Below are positions 1 to 8,476 of a stretch of DNA of 48,055 nt, one piece after another; positions within the stretch are counted from its first letter, which is position 1, and every line of letters starts with the position of its first letter. The translations under genes and the position numbers were made by a program. Source of the stretch: an uncultured Pelagibacteraceae bacterium. GTDB taxonomy: Bacteria; Pseudomonadota; Alphaproteobacteria; Pelagibacterales; Pelagibacteraceae. Under the pieces are notes generated by a model that had not been told where the DNA came from, ran no database searches, and saw nothing but the letters and a program-made list of their open reading frames with translations. Location of the stretch: NCBI GenBank assembly GCA_902634695.1, contig CACPLE010000004.1, positions 1-48,055 on the forward strand, written 5' to 3'.

Positions 1-186
1 ATCAAATATACTACACTCGACAATCTCAATATAACCGGGATTGCCTAAAGGTTTTAAATAGTAACCTTTGCGATGAACACTTCTTGTTACTAATGTAACC
101 TTAAAATTATTTGATGTGAGCTTTCTTATTAAATGACGCCCAATTAGCCCGGATGCGCCAAAAATTAGACAATTTTTAGGTTTCAT
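1..186 (-). CDS. NAD(P)-dependent epimerase/reductase (N-terminal part)
   Basis: The first 62 codons of a minus-strand gene that runs off the left edge. The translation opens with a Rossmann dinucleotide-binding loop, GASGLIGRHL, near residues 10-19, which is the GxxGxxG signature of extended short-chain dehydrogenases. Family context suggests the NDUFA9-like / NAD-dependent epimerase group often found in Alphaproteobacteria, but the catalytic Tyr-x-x-x-Lys is outside the window, so the substrate cannot be named. Only 17 bases separate its start codon from the divergent RNase D gene, so the two promoters must overlap each other or the coding regions. Confidence 0.75.
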   Translation of the reverse strand, partial: MKPKNCLIFGASGLIGRHLIRKLTSNNFKVTLVTRSVHRKGYYLKPLGNPGYIEIVECSIFD

Positions 187-203
187 ATATATATAAATAT
201 AAA

Positions 204-830
204 ATGAATATAGATATAAAACTACATAAAGATGATCTTCCGGCAAATCTAGAATTAGGACCTGTAGTCGCATGTGACTGCGAGTTTACAGGTTTAAACC
301 CACCTAAAGATAAGCTGTGTCTTATACAGTTATACTCGGTTGGATCTAAAGAAGTTCACATAGTACAATTTATTAATAGAGATTCTTACAATGCTCCGAA
401 CTTAATAAAATTATTAACTAATCAAAATATCAAAAAAATTTTTCACTATGCGCGTAAAGATCTTCAAATGATATACTGGGCTCTAAATAAACATGTAAAC
501 AATGTAGAATGCACAAAACTTCAAAGCAAATTAGCTAGGGGTTATTCTAATCAACATTCTTATAAAACTTTGGTTCAAGAATTTTGTAATGTTGCAATTT
601 CAAAAGCTAAACAATCCTCAGATTTTGGAAAAAAAGATTTAGACCCGGAACAGCTAAAATATTCAAGTAATGATGTTTTGTATATAGAAAAAATAAACAA
701 AGAATTAAATCATATATTGGAAAGAGAAAAAAGAATGGATCTTTATAAAAATTCTTTAAAATATTTAAAAACAAGAGTGGAACTAGATATAGCCGGATTT
801 GAAAAAATAGATATTTGGAATCATGAATAA
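204..830 (+). CDS. rnd: Ribonuclease D (short form)
   Basis: A 208-residue 3'-5' exonuclease of the DEDDy superfamily. Exo I residues are visible as D25 and E27 in the segment CDCEFTGL, Exo II as D86 in ARKDLQM, and Exo III as the YSSNDVLYI segment near the C-terminus. The protein lacks the HRDC domains of E. coli RNase D and matches the roughly 200-residue form common in Alphaproteobacteria. Family members trim tRNA and other stable RNA 3' ends in the cytoplasm. The start suits the family N-terminus, which begins about 20 residues before the first Asp. Its stop overlaps the start of kdsD by 8 bp, suggesting coupled translation. Confidence 0.9.
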   Translation: MNIDIKLHKDDLPANLELGPVVACDCEFTGLNPPKDKLCLIQLYSVGSKEVHIVQFINRDSYNAPNLIKLLTNQNIKKIFHYARKDLQMIYWALNKHVNNVECTKLQSKLARGYSNQHSYKTLVQEFCNVAISKAKQSSDFGKKDLDPEQLKYSSNDVLYIEKINKELNHILEREKRMDLYKNSLKYLKTRVELDIAGFEKIDIWNHE

Positions 831-1800
831 AAATAAAAATTATAAAAAGTCAGCAATAAATACGATTAATCTTCAAATTCTAGCTTTAAAAAAATTGAAA
901 AAAACAATTGGAAGTTCATTTAATAAAGCTGTTAAAACAATCGGAGACTGTCAGTCAAAATGTATTCTTGTTGGTGTTGGAAAATCTGGGCATCTGGCTA
1001 ACTTAATTGCTTCTTCATTAAGTTCTATTGGAGCAAGTTCTTTTGCTCTACAGTCTGCTTCGGATGCCGCTCATGGCGATCTGGGAGCAATATCTACTTC
1101 AACAAAAAAAGATGTTTTAATATTAATTAGTAACTCTGGTTCTTCTTCTGAACTTAATCCAATAATATCATTTGCTAAAAAACATAACGTTCCATTAATA
1201 GGTATAACTTCTAAAAAAAATTCAACGTTACATAAAGCTTCAAATATAAAAATATTAATTCCAGAAGTAAAAGAGGCAGGAGAAGGTTCTTTAGTACCAA
1301 GTAGTAGCCTGATAACTCAAGCATCTTTAGGTAGCTCTTTAGTGATAGCAGTTATGGAATATAAAAAGCATGGTCTAAAAATTTTTCAAAAACTCCATCC
1401 TGGTGGATCTTTGTCAAAGAAACTTTTAACGTCAGGCGATTTAATGACCAAACCACCTTTCGTACCAGAAAATTATAAAATGAAAAAAGCTCTAAAAATT
1501 CTATCAGAAAAAAAATTAGGTATGCTTGTTGCTAAGAATAAGAAAAAACATACAAGTGGAATAGTAGTAGATGGAGACATCAAGAGAGCTAGTGAAAAAT
1601 ATAAAAACTTACATGATTTAAAAGTTAAAGATATTATGATTAAGAATCCTTTAAGTGTAGATAAAGACATGCTTGCAATACAATGTTTAAATTTAATGAA
1701 TAAAAAAAGAATAACTAGTTTACTTGTGCATAAGAATAATAAGAAAAATAAAACAATTGGGGTGTTAACAATACATACGGTTCTAGAGAACGTTCAATAA
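823..1800 (+). CDS. kdsD: Arabinose 5-phosphate isomerase (KdsD/KpsF)
   Basis: Converts D-ribulose 5-phosphate to D-arabinose 5-phosphate, the first committed step to KDO of lipopolysaccharide. The 325 residues hold an N-terminal SIS sugar-isomerase domain (about 40-190, with GVGKSGH at 52-58, SNSGSSSE near 103-110 and HPGG at 192-195) followed by two CBS repeats (about 207-325). K54, E110, E151 and H192 correspond to the catalytic set known in the E. coli enzyme. The usual EACPLGLAPT segment is altered to EAGEGSLVPS, so the substrate loop is divergent. It lies directly before lptC and lptB, consistent with an LPS synthesis and export operon. Confidence 0.93.
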   Translation: MNKNKNYKKSAINTINLQILALKKLKKTIGSSFNKAVKTIGDCQSKCILVGVGKSGHLANLIASSLSSIGASSFALQSASDAAHGDLGAISTSTKKDVLILISNSGSSSELNPIISFAKKHNVPLIGITSKKNSTLHKASNIKILIPEVKEAGEGSLVPSSSLITQASLGSSLVIAVMEYKKHGLKIFQKLHPGGSLSKKLLTSGDLMTKPPFVPENYKMKKALKILSEKKLGMLVAKNKKKHTSGIVVDGDIKRASEKYKNLHDLKVKDIMIKNPLSVDKDMLAIQCLNLMNKKRITSLLVHKNNKKNKTIGVLTIHTVLENVQ

Positions 1801-2391
1801 ATGAACAAAAAAATAATAATTCAAATATTATTATTAATAATACTATTAGTAATAATTTTATCTGTTTTTTTTATTTATTTTAAGAGTGAAAAAAAACCAT
1901 TAGAAGAAATAACAGAAACCAGCGATAATACTAAATTAATAATTGATGAAGAAACAGCAACTCTAATTAATAACTTAAATTATTCATTTTCAGACCCCGC
2001 AGGAAACAATTATGAACTTTCCTCAGAAATTGGAAAAATAGATATAAATGATTCAAATAAAATGTTTATGACAAATGTAAAAGCTTTTATTTATTTAAAA
2101 AATTCATCACCAATTAAAATAGTTTCAAAATATGCCAATTATAACAAAGAAAGTCATGAGACTAATTTTTTTGAAAATGTTGTATTAACCTATTTAGTTC
2201 ACAAAGCGAATAGCGAAAATTTGGATATTTCCTTTAACAAAAATACCGCATCAATGTATAACAATTTAGTTTACAACAAACCTGGAACTCAATTAACAGC
2301 TGATAGATTGGAAATTGACTTAGTTACAAAAAATACGAAAATTTTTATGGATAATAAGTCTGAAAAAATTAAAATAGTAAATAAAAAATAG
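1801..2391 (+). CDS. lptC: LPS export protein LptC
   Basis: A bitopic inner-membrane protein of 196 residues that passes LPS from the LptBFG transporter to the periplasmic bridge. One hydrophobic segment spans about residues 4-27. The rest is periplasmic, and its beta-rich segments match the LptC/OstA-like jellyroll in general pattern. It starts immediately after the kdsD stop, with no intergenic base. The identification rests on the membrane anchor, length, weak motif resemblance and the kdsD-lptC-lptB order. The usual lptA gene between lptC and lptB is absent here, so LptA must be encoded elsewhere or its role is filled by another OstA-like protein. Confidence 0.8.
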   Translation: MNKKIIIQILLLIILLVIILSVFFIYFKSEKKPLEEITETSDNTKLIIDEETATLINNLNYSFSDPAGNNYELSSEIGKIDINDSNKMFMTNVKAFIYLKNSSPIKIVSKYANYNKESHETNFFENVVLTYLVHKANSENLDISFNKNTASMYNNLVYNKPGTQLTADRLEIDLVTKNTKIFMDNKSEKIKIVNKK

Positions 2392-2393
2392 TT

Positions 2394-3173
2394 ATGGCTA
2401 TAATAAAAAAATTTAGAATTAAATCATTTAAAAAACAAAAACCAATTGTTTCACTAAAAAAAATTTCTCTTACCTATGGAAAAAGACAAATTCTTGATAA
2501 TATTAACTTTGAGGTAAACGAAGGACAAATTTTAGGATTATTAGGTCCGAATGGAGTTGGAAAATCTACTATATTTAATTTAATTACAGGTTTGGTAAAA
2601 CCTAGTTATGGTTCAATATTTTTCACTGGCATAGATGCAACAAACTATCCCATCTATGAAAGGACAAGAAAGTTTAACATAGGTTTTTGCCCTCAATATG
2701 GAGGGTATTTTTCAGATTTAACACTATTTGAAAATTTAAAATGCATAGCAGAAATCTTAATTAAAGATAACAAAATAAGAGATGAAAAAATTAATAAACT
2801 AATTTCAAAATTTGAACTTGATTCAGTTAAAGATGTAAAAGCAAGATTATTATCTGGGGGTCAAAAAAAGAAATGTGTAATTGCTCTGGCATTGCTTGGT
2901 GATCCTAAAATACTTTTGCTTGATGAACCATATTCAGCACTAGATATATTAACGATAAAAATGGTTCAAGAAATAATTGTAAACTTGCAAACTGAAAACC
3001 CAAAAATCTCTATTATAATTTGCGATCATGCTGCTCGTGATATCTTAGCTGTTGCTGACACTTCTATAATTTTATCTAATGGCAAGGTTATAGCACAAGG
3101 AACACCTACTCAACTTATGAATGATGTAAAAGCAAGAAGTCATTATTTTGGCGATTCTTTTAAATTTAGTTAA
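2394..3173 (+). CDS. lptB: LPS export ABC transporter ATP-binding protein LptB
   Basis: The cytoplasmic ATPase of the LptBFG complex that extracts LPS from the inner membrane. It has 259 residues, with Walker A GPNGVGKST, a Q-loop (CPQYGG), the ABC signature LSGGQKKK, Walker B ILLLDEPYSALD and a switch His (CDHAARD). The first roughly 20 residues are a lysine-rich extension beyond the usual start of the family. The start ATG lies 2 bp after the lptC stop. LptF and LptG are not in the window. The gene order and the specific resemblance to LptB rather than LivF/LivG make the assignment firm. Confidence 0.93.
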   Translation: MAIIKKFRIKSFKKQKPIVSLKKISLTYGKRQILDNINFEVNEGQILGLLGPNGVGKSTIFNLITGLVKPSYGSIFFTGIDATNYPIYERTRKFNIGFCPQYGGYFSDLTLFENLKCIAEILIKDNKIRDEKINKLISKFELDSVKDVKARLLSGGQKKKCVIALALLGDPKILLLDEPYSALDILTIKMVQEIIVNLQTENPKISIIICDHAARDILAVADTSIILSNGKVIAQGTPTQLMNDVKARSHYFGDSFKFS

Positions 3174-3185
3174 TAAAAAATTAAA

Positions 3186-4529
3186 ATGTCAAAATACATT
3201 ATAATTAATAATAAAATAAAAAAATTTGATAAAAAAATTGAAGTGGACGGAGATAAAAGCTTAAGCATACGTTTTGCTCTTCTTGCTTCACAAGCAATTG
3301 GTAAATCAACAGCATATAATTTGTTAAAATCAGAAGATGTATTTAGCGTAGTTAATTGCCTTAAAAAGCTTGGAGTAAAAATAAGATGGAACAAAAAAAA
3401 TAATTTATGTGAAATAATTGGAAATGGATTAAATAGTTACGCATATAAAAAAAATTTAATTCTAAATGGAAATAATTCTGGAACATGTGTAAGGTTATTA
3501 ACTTCGCTTCTAATTAATTCACCAGAAAAAATAAAAATTACTGGTGATAAATCTTTATCTAAAAGAGATATGAAAAGAATAACAGAGCCACTTTCTAAAT
3601 TTGGAGCAAGCTTTTATCCAAAAAATAAAAGTACTTTGCCTCTATATATTAAAGGAAGTAATTACTTGACTCCAATACATTACTTAGAACTTAAGGGATC
3701 GAGTCAATGCAAGAGCGGTGTGATGCTTGCATCTTTATTGACCGAGGGAGAAACTATAATCAAATGCAAACCTTCAAGAAATCATACTGAACATTTATTT
3801 AAATATCTAAAAATTCCAATTAAAATAAAAAAAAAAAATAATTTTGAAATTATAAAAATAAAAGGTAAAAAAAATTTTAACAGTTTTAAATATATTATTC
3901 CTGGAGATATAAGCTCTAGTGCTTTTTTTATCGTTTTAACTTTATTATCTAAAAACAGTAAACTAATTATAAAAAAAGTTGGAGTAAATAAATCTAGAAC
4001 AGGCGTTATTGATATACTAAATAAAATGGGTGCAAAAATTTTACTAAAAAATAAAAAAAATTATAAAGGTGAAAAAATTGCAGATATTCATGTAAAAAGT
4101 TCAAAATCTTTAAAATCTATAAATTGTCCAACAAAATTAAATACTAGTGCTATTGATGAATTTTTAATAATTTTTCTTGCTGCTGCAAAAGCAAAAGGAA
4201 TTTCATACTTTAAAAATCTTGAAGAATTAAATAAAAAGGAGTCCAAAAGATTAGATTGGGGATCAAAAATTTTAAAAATGATTGGAATAAAAAATAAGTT
4301 AATTGGAAATCATGGAATCAAAATATGGGGAAGGCCAAATCTAATTTTAAATAAAAATTATGAAATAAAAAATTATTTAAAAGATCACAGAGTAATGGCC
4401 ATGAGCACGATAGCTGCACTGACACTTGGTGGAAAGTGGAAAATACATGATTCAGATTCAATAAATACTTCATTTCCATCGTTTTTTAATATTTTACAAA
4501 AAGATCTTGGATTAAAAATTTATAGATGA
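3186..4529 (+). CDS. aroA: 3-phosphoshikimate 1-carboxyvinyltransferase (EPSP synthase)
   Basis: Transfers enolpyruvyl from PEP to shikimate 3-phosphate, the sixth step of the shikimate pathway. It has 447 residues with the two-domain EPSP fold. Recognisable segments are DGDKSLSIR (residues 21-29), GNNSGTCVR (95-103), the SSQCK segment (172-176), PGDISSSAFF and AIDEFLI with the conserved Asp. The elements GDKS (22-25) and RNHTE (198-202) match class II EPSP synthases, although the glycine of the PEP loop (G99) is kept. It overlaps cmk by 4 bp, the standard alphaproteobacterial aroA-cmk-rpsA order. Confidence 0.95.
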   Translation: MSKYIIINNKIKKFDKKIEVDGDKSLSIRFALLASQAIGKSTAYNLLKSEDVFSVVNCLKKLGVKIRWNKKNNLCEIIGNGLNSYAYKKNLILNGNNSGTCVRLLTSLLINSPEKIKITGDKSLSKRDMKRITEPLSKFGASFYPKNKSTLPLYIKGSNYLTPIHYLELKGSSQCKSGVMLASLLTEGETIIKCKPSRNHTEHLFKYLKIPIKIKKKNNFEIIKIKGKKNFNSFKYIIPGDISSSAFFIVLTLLSKNSKLIIKKVGVNKSRTGVIDILNKMGAKILLKNKKNYKGEKIADIHVKSSKSLKSINCPTKLNTSAIDEFLIIFLAAAKAKGISYFKNLEELNKKESKRLDWGSKILKMIGIKNKLIGNHGIKIWGRPNLILNKNYEIKNYLKDHRVMAMSTIAALTLGGKWKIHDSDSINTSFPSFFNILQKDLGLKIYR

Positions 4530-5191
4530 AACTTAAAAAAAAAATAAAAATTGCTATTGATAGCCCTGCAGCAGCTGGTGCTGGAACACAAGGTAAAATG
4601 ATTTCAAAACACTACAAATTGTTTTTTTTAGATACAGGTAAAATTTATCGATTTTTAGGTTATTATAAAATTAATTACCCTAAAAAATTTAATATTTCTT
4701 TTATAAAAAAAAAAATAAAAAAATTGAAATTAATTGATCTTTCAAAAAAAAAACTGTTAAGTGATCAAGTCGGAGTGGCAGCATCTATAATAGCAAAAAG
4801 AAAAGAAATCCGTAAACTTGTTCATAATTTTCAAATTAAATGTGCCTATTTTCCACCAAAAAAATATAACGGATCTTGTTTAGATGGAAGAGACATAACT
4901 TACAAAATTATCCCAGATGCAGAATTTAAATTCTTTATTACTGCTGATATTAAATCAAGAGCAAAAAGAAGGTATTTGGAGCTTATAAAATTAAAAAGAA
5001 AAGTTTCTTATAATGAGGTGCTTAAAAGCATTAAAAAACGTGATAAAAATGATTATAAAAGAAGAATATCTCCCCTAAAAAAAACAAAAGATTCGATCTT
5101 GATTAATACTACAAATTTATCTAAAAGAGCTTGCTTTTTAAAAATTAAAAAAATAATTGATAAAAAATTGATAATTGATGGAAATTTATAA
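4526..5191 (+). CDS. cmk: Cytidylate kinase with altered P-loop
   Basis: Phosphorylates CMP and dCMP. The fold and family are clear: an FLDTGKIYR segment near residue 35, DGRDITYKIIPDAEFKF in the middle, and a lid-type arginine-rich stretch with RAKRRYLEL, ending in a segment with ILINTTNLS. The nucleotide-binding loop reads SPAAAGAGTQGK at 13-24, where the family has GPxGxGKGT. The invariant Walker lysine is Ala19 (codon GCT) and the first Gly is Ser13. The rest of the active-site region looks intact, so this appears to be a lineage-specific change rather than decay. At 221 residues it has the usual length. It overlaps aroA by 4 bp and rpsA by 14 bp. Confidence 0.87.
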   Translation: MKLKKKIKIAIDSPAAAGAGTQGKMISKHYKLFFLDTGKIYRFLGYYKINYPKKFNISFIKKKIKKLKLIDLSKKKLLSDQVGVAASIIAKRKEIRKLVHNFQIKCAYFPPKKYNGSCLDGRDITYKIIPDAEFKFFITADIKSRAKRRYLELIKLKRKVSYNEVLKSIKKRDKNDYKRRISPLKKTKDSILINTTNLSKRACFLKIKKIIDKKLIIDGNL

Positions 5192-6899
5192 AGATATTCA
5201 AAGCCCTGCTTCTAAAGAATTTATAGAATTGCTAAACACGCAATTATCTAAAGCAAAAATTGAAGAAGGAAAAATAGTTGAGGGCAAAGTTGCAAAAATT
5301 ACTGAAAAGTTTGTATTTTTATTCATTGAAGGTCTTAAATCAGAACCAGTTATAGATGTAAACGAAATTAAAAATATTAAAATTTATGAAAACATTAAAG
5401 TTGGAGATAAAATTTCTGTATTGCTTGAAAGAATAGAAGATAGAAATGGAGAAGTGGTTGTTTCGGCTTCTAAAGCACAAAAAATTAAAGGTTGGTATCA
5501 ATTAGAAAATGCTTATGAAAAAAATGAACCAATTATGGGAAAAATCACATCAAAATGCAAAGGTGGTGTAATAGTTGAACACATTGATACTGGTTCTTTA
5601 ATGTTTTGTCCGGGATCTCAAGTATCAGATAAACCTTTGAAAGATATTTCACATTTAATGAATGAGCCTCAAAAATTTGCGTTAATAAAATTAGACAAAG
5701 TTAGAGGAAATGCATGTGTTTCAAGAAGACAAATAATATCATCTAACAAAAAAGAAGATAAAGCAAAAATAGTTGATAAGTACAAAGTTGGAGATGTTAT
5801 TAAAAATGCAATAGTTAAAGGTTACTCTAGCTTCGGATGTTTTTTTGATGTTAATTCGGAATTAGATGTTCTTGTACACTTGCAGGAAATTAGTTATTCT
5901 AGAATAAATCATCCAGACGAAATTTTTAACATAGGCGAAAAACACGATTTACTAGTTATAAGTGTTGATAAAGAAAAATTACAGGTTGGATGTAGCATAA
6001 AACAACTATCACCAGATCCCTTTGAACATATTTCAAACTATGAATTGAATAAACCTTATAAAGCAACAGTAGTAAAAATAATGGATTTTGGTGCCTTCTG
6101 TGAACTGGAACCTGGATTATCAACTTTGCTACATTCTAGTGAACTGAGTTGGACTAAAAAAAATCCATCTGCAAAAAAAATGTTTAAAATAGGAGACGAA
6201 ATAGAATGCGTAATTACTGAAATTGATAAAGAAAAAAGAAGAGTTGCTATATCTCATCGCCTAACAAAAGAAAATCCTTATGAAGTTATGGAAAAAAAAT
6301 ATCCTGTCGGTTCAGAAGTTGAAGGTGTTGTTAGTAATATAAGTGAATATGCATTATATCTAAAAATAGACAATTTAGAAATTGATGCATTTCTCCACTG
6401 CAATGATTTAACTTATGGAAAAGAGCCTGAAGAAGAGCTAAAAAAATATAATAAAGGTTCTAAATTAAAAGTAAAAGTATTAGAAATTAAAAAAGATCAG
6501 CAAAAAATTAGAGTAGGTTTAAAACAAACTAAAACTGATCCATTTGATTGGTTTAAAGATAAAAAAGTAAATGAAACTATCACTGTTAAAGTGGTAAGTT
6601 CTAATAATAAGGGACTTATTGTCAAACCAGAAGGATGTGAACTAGAATTTTTAATAAAAAAATCTCAAATTGCAATAAGCGCTGCAGATGCAAGACCCTC
6701 TAGATTTGTTGGTTCTGAACGTATAGATGCGGCTATCGCCGAAATAGATATGAATAAAAGAAAAGTTACCTTAAGTATAAAACTTTTAGAAGAACTAAAA
6801 AACAAGGAAGCAGTTTCTAAGTTTAGTTCACCTCTTTCAGGAAAAAATCTACCTTTTTCATCTCTATCGGATGATTTAGAAAAAAAACAAAAAAAATAA
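5178..6899 (+). CDS. rpsA: 30S ribosomal protein S1
   Basis: The largest ribosomal protein, binding mRNA near the 30S platform and aiding initiation on weakly structured leaders. The 573 residues hold six S1 OB-fold repeats at roughly 33-100, 118-183, 205-273, 290-360, 377-446 and 463-530. Repeats 3 and 4 are the most canonical (GCFFDVNSELDVLVH and FGAFCELEPG). A TTG codon lies immediately before the chosen ATG, and either could initiate. Both lie inside the cmk 3' end, so translation is probably coupled. It ends in a short lysine-rich tail. It is followed by ihfB after 6 bp. Confidence 0.96.
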   Translation: MEIYKDIQSPASKEFIELLNTQLSKAKIEEGKIVEGKVAKITEKFVFLFIEGLKSEPVIDVNEIKNIKIYENIKVGDKISVLLERIEDRNGEVVVSASKAQKIKGWYQLENAYEKNEPIMGKITSKCKGGVIVEHIDTGSLMFCPGSQVSDKPLKDISHLMNEPQKFALIKLDKVRGNACVSRRQIISSNKKEDKAKIVDKYKVGDVIKNAIVKGYSSFGCFFDVNSELDVLVHLQEISYSRINHPDEIFNIGEKHDLLVISVDKEKLQVGCSIKQLSPDPFEHISNYELNKPYKATVVKIMDFGAFCELEPGLSTLLHSSELSWTKKNPSAKKMFKIGDEIECVITEIDKEKRRVAISHRLTKENPYEVMEKKYPVGSEVEGVVSNISEYALYLKIDNLEIDAFLHCNDLTYGKEPEEELKKYNKGSKLKVKVLEIKKDQQKIRVGLKQTKTDPFDWFKDKKVNETITVKVVSSNNKGLIVKPEGCELEFLIKKSQIAISAADARPSRFVGSERIDAAIAEIDMNKRKVTLSIKLLEELKNKEAVSKFSSPLSGKNLPFSSLSDDLEKKQKK

Positions 6900-6905
6900 A
6901 ATAAA

Positions 6906-7196
6906 TTGGCTATTGTAAAATCAAAGCTCTTAAAACAACTAGCAGATAACTATCCAAATTTTTTAAAAAAAGACTTAGAAAAATCAATAAATATTTTACT
7001 TAAAGAAATTAAATTAGCTCTTAAAAAAGGTGAAAACGTAGAGCTGAGAGACTTTGGAACATGGTCATTAAATCTACAAAAAGCTAGAATATCAAGAAAT
7101 CCTAGAACTGGAGAAAAGCTTGAAACTCCAGAGAAAAAAAAAATTCGTTTTAAAATAAGTAAAAAACTTTTTAAAAAAATTAACAACAATGAATAA
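6906..7196 (+). CDS. ihfB: Integration host factor beta subunit
   Basis: A 96-residue DNA-bending protein of the HU/IHF family. The C-terminal half carries the family signature: GENVELRDFGTWSL followed by the beta-ribbon arm with ARISRNPRTGEK, whose proline intercalates into DNA. The position straight after rpsA is the conserved place for IHF-beta in Proteobacteria, which favours IHF-beta over HU. The start is a TTG codon; the translation from it (MAIVKSKLLKQLA) aligns with the family start and there is no ATG in register nearby. The 3' end overlaps pyrF by 8 bp. Confidence 0.92.
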   Translation: MAIVKSKLLKQLADNYPNFLKKDLEKSINILLKEIKLALKKGENVELRDFGTWSLNLQKARISRNPRTGEKLETPEKKKIRFKISKKLFKKINNNE

Positions 7197-7860
7197 AAAA
7201 ATTTTTATAGCTTGTGACACTAGAAATATAACCAAAGTTAAAAATATAATTAAGAAAAGCAATACAAAAAAATTAAAAATTGGCTATAAATTTGGATTAG
7301 AATTTTTTAATTCTAAAAATGGTAGAAATTTCATTTCGAAAATAAAAAACAAAATTATATTTGCCGATTTAAAACTTCACGATATTCCAAATACATGCAT
7401 ATCTGCAGTAAAAGCAATTAAAGATTTAAAAGTTAACTATTTAACAATTCATATAAGTTCTGGTTTAGACGCTCTAAAAGCTGTAAAAAAAATTTCTGGT
7501 AAAATTAAAATTGTTGGTGTTAGCACACTAACATCATTAAATAATGAAAAATTAAAACAAACTGGACATACAAGATCAATAAAAAATTTAGTAATGTATC
7601 AAGCAAAGTTGGCCAGAAAAGCAAACTTAGATGCATTAGTTTGTAGCGCACATGAAGTAGCATACGTAAAGAAAATTTTTAAAAAAGAAATTATTACACC
7701 TGGGATTAGGTTTTCGGGTGATAAGGCTATTGATCAAAAACGTATTATGACCCCAAAAAAAGCATTTGAAAATGGCGCCACTTCAATTGTTATTGGACGA
7801 AGTATCACGCAAGGAAATATTAATAATAATATAAAAAGATTAATTAAATCATTAAACTAA
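7189..7860 (+). CDS. pyrF: Orotidine 5'-phosphate decarboxylase
   Basis: Makes UMP from OMP, the last step of de novo pyrimidine synthesis. It has 223 residues. The catalytic array D-x-K-x-x-x-D typical of the family is visible as D60, K62 and D65 in FADLKLHDIPNT, with D10 at the first strand. The phosphate-binding segment near the C-terminus reads GIRFSGD and later GATSIVIGRSIT. It overlaps ihfB by 8 bp and is followed by trpF after 4 bp. Confidence 0.94.
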   Translation: MNKKIFIACDTRNITKVKNIIKKSNTKKLKIGYKFGLEFFNSKNGRNFISKIKNKIIFADLKLHDIPNTCISAVKAIKDLKVNYLTIHISSGLDALKAVKKISGKIKIVGVSTLTSLNNEKLKQTGHTRSIKNLVMYQAKLARKANLDALVCSAHEVAYVKKIFKKEIITPGIRFSGDKAIDQKRIMTPKKAFENGATSIVIGRSITQGNINNNIKRLIKSLN

Positions 7861-7864
7861 AATA

Positions 7865-8476
7865 ATGAAAGTAAAAATATGCGGACTTTCATCGGTAGTA
7901 GATGTAAAAACTTGTATTGACCACGGGGCAGATTATTGTGGATTTATTTTAAATTACCCTAAAAGTCATAGATTTATTCAAATAGATAAAGCTAAAGAAT
8001 TAACAAACATTGAAAAAAAATACACTAAATATGTTGGGGTATTAGTTAGTCCAAAATATCAAGAGTTAGAAAAATTTTCAAAATTAAATTTAGATTATTT
8101 TCAACTTTATGGAGATTATAATGAAAAGTTAATTTATGATATTAAATCAAAGTTTAATAAAAAAATAATTGTCGCAATTCAAGTAAAAAAAAAAGAAGAT
8201 GTGCTTAATTACAAAAAATTTGAAAAAGTTGCGGATATCATTCTTTGGGACAGCTTTGGTTTAGAGCTAAGCTTAGATTGGAATTTTGATTGGATAAAGT
8301 CAATAGAAACTAATGTTACTAAAATGATAGCGGGCAACATTAATGTTGATAAGCTTGAAAAAATTTTCAATTTAGCAGATATAATTGATGTTTCTGGTGC
8401 TTTAGAAACAAATAAAGTAAAAGATATAACAAAAATTAAAAATTTTTTGAATAATTTAAAAAAACTTACAAAATGA
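7865..8476 (+). CDS. trpF: Phosphoribosylanthranilate isomerase
   Basis: Isomerises phosphoribosylanthranilate in tryptophan synthesis. It has 203 residues. The family start KVKICGL contains the general-base Cys6, and the general-acid Asp lies in ILWDSFG. The phosphate-gripping loop that in most family members reads GGTG or GGSG before FDW is replaced here by a segment with LSLDWNFDW, so that region is divergent. Its position ahead of trpB and trpA supports the call. The trpF stop and trpB start overlap as ATGA. Confidence 0.9.
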   Translation: MKVKICGLSSVVDVKTCIDHGADYCGFILNYPKSHRFIQIDKAKELTNIEKKYTKYVGVLVSPKYQELEKFSKLNLDYFQLYGDYNEKLIYDIKSKFNKKIIVAIQVKKKEDVLNYKKFEKVADIILWDSFGLELSLDWNFDWIKSIETNVTKMIAGNINVDKLEKIFNLADIIDVSGALETNKVKDITKIKNFLNNLKKLTK

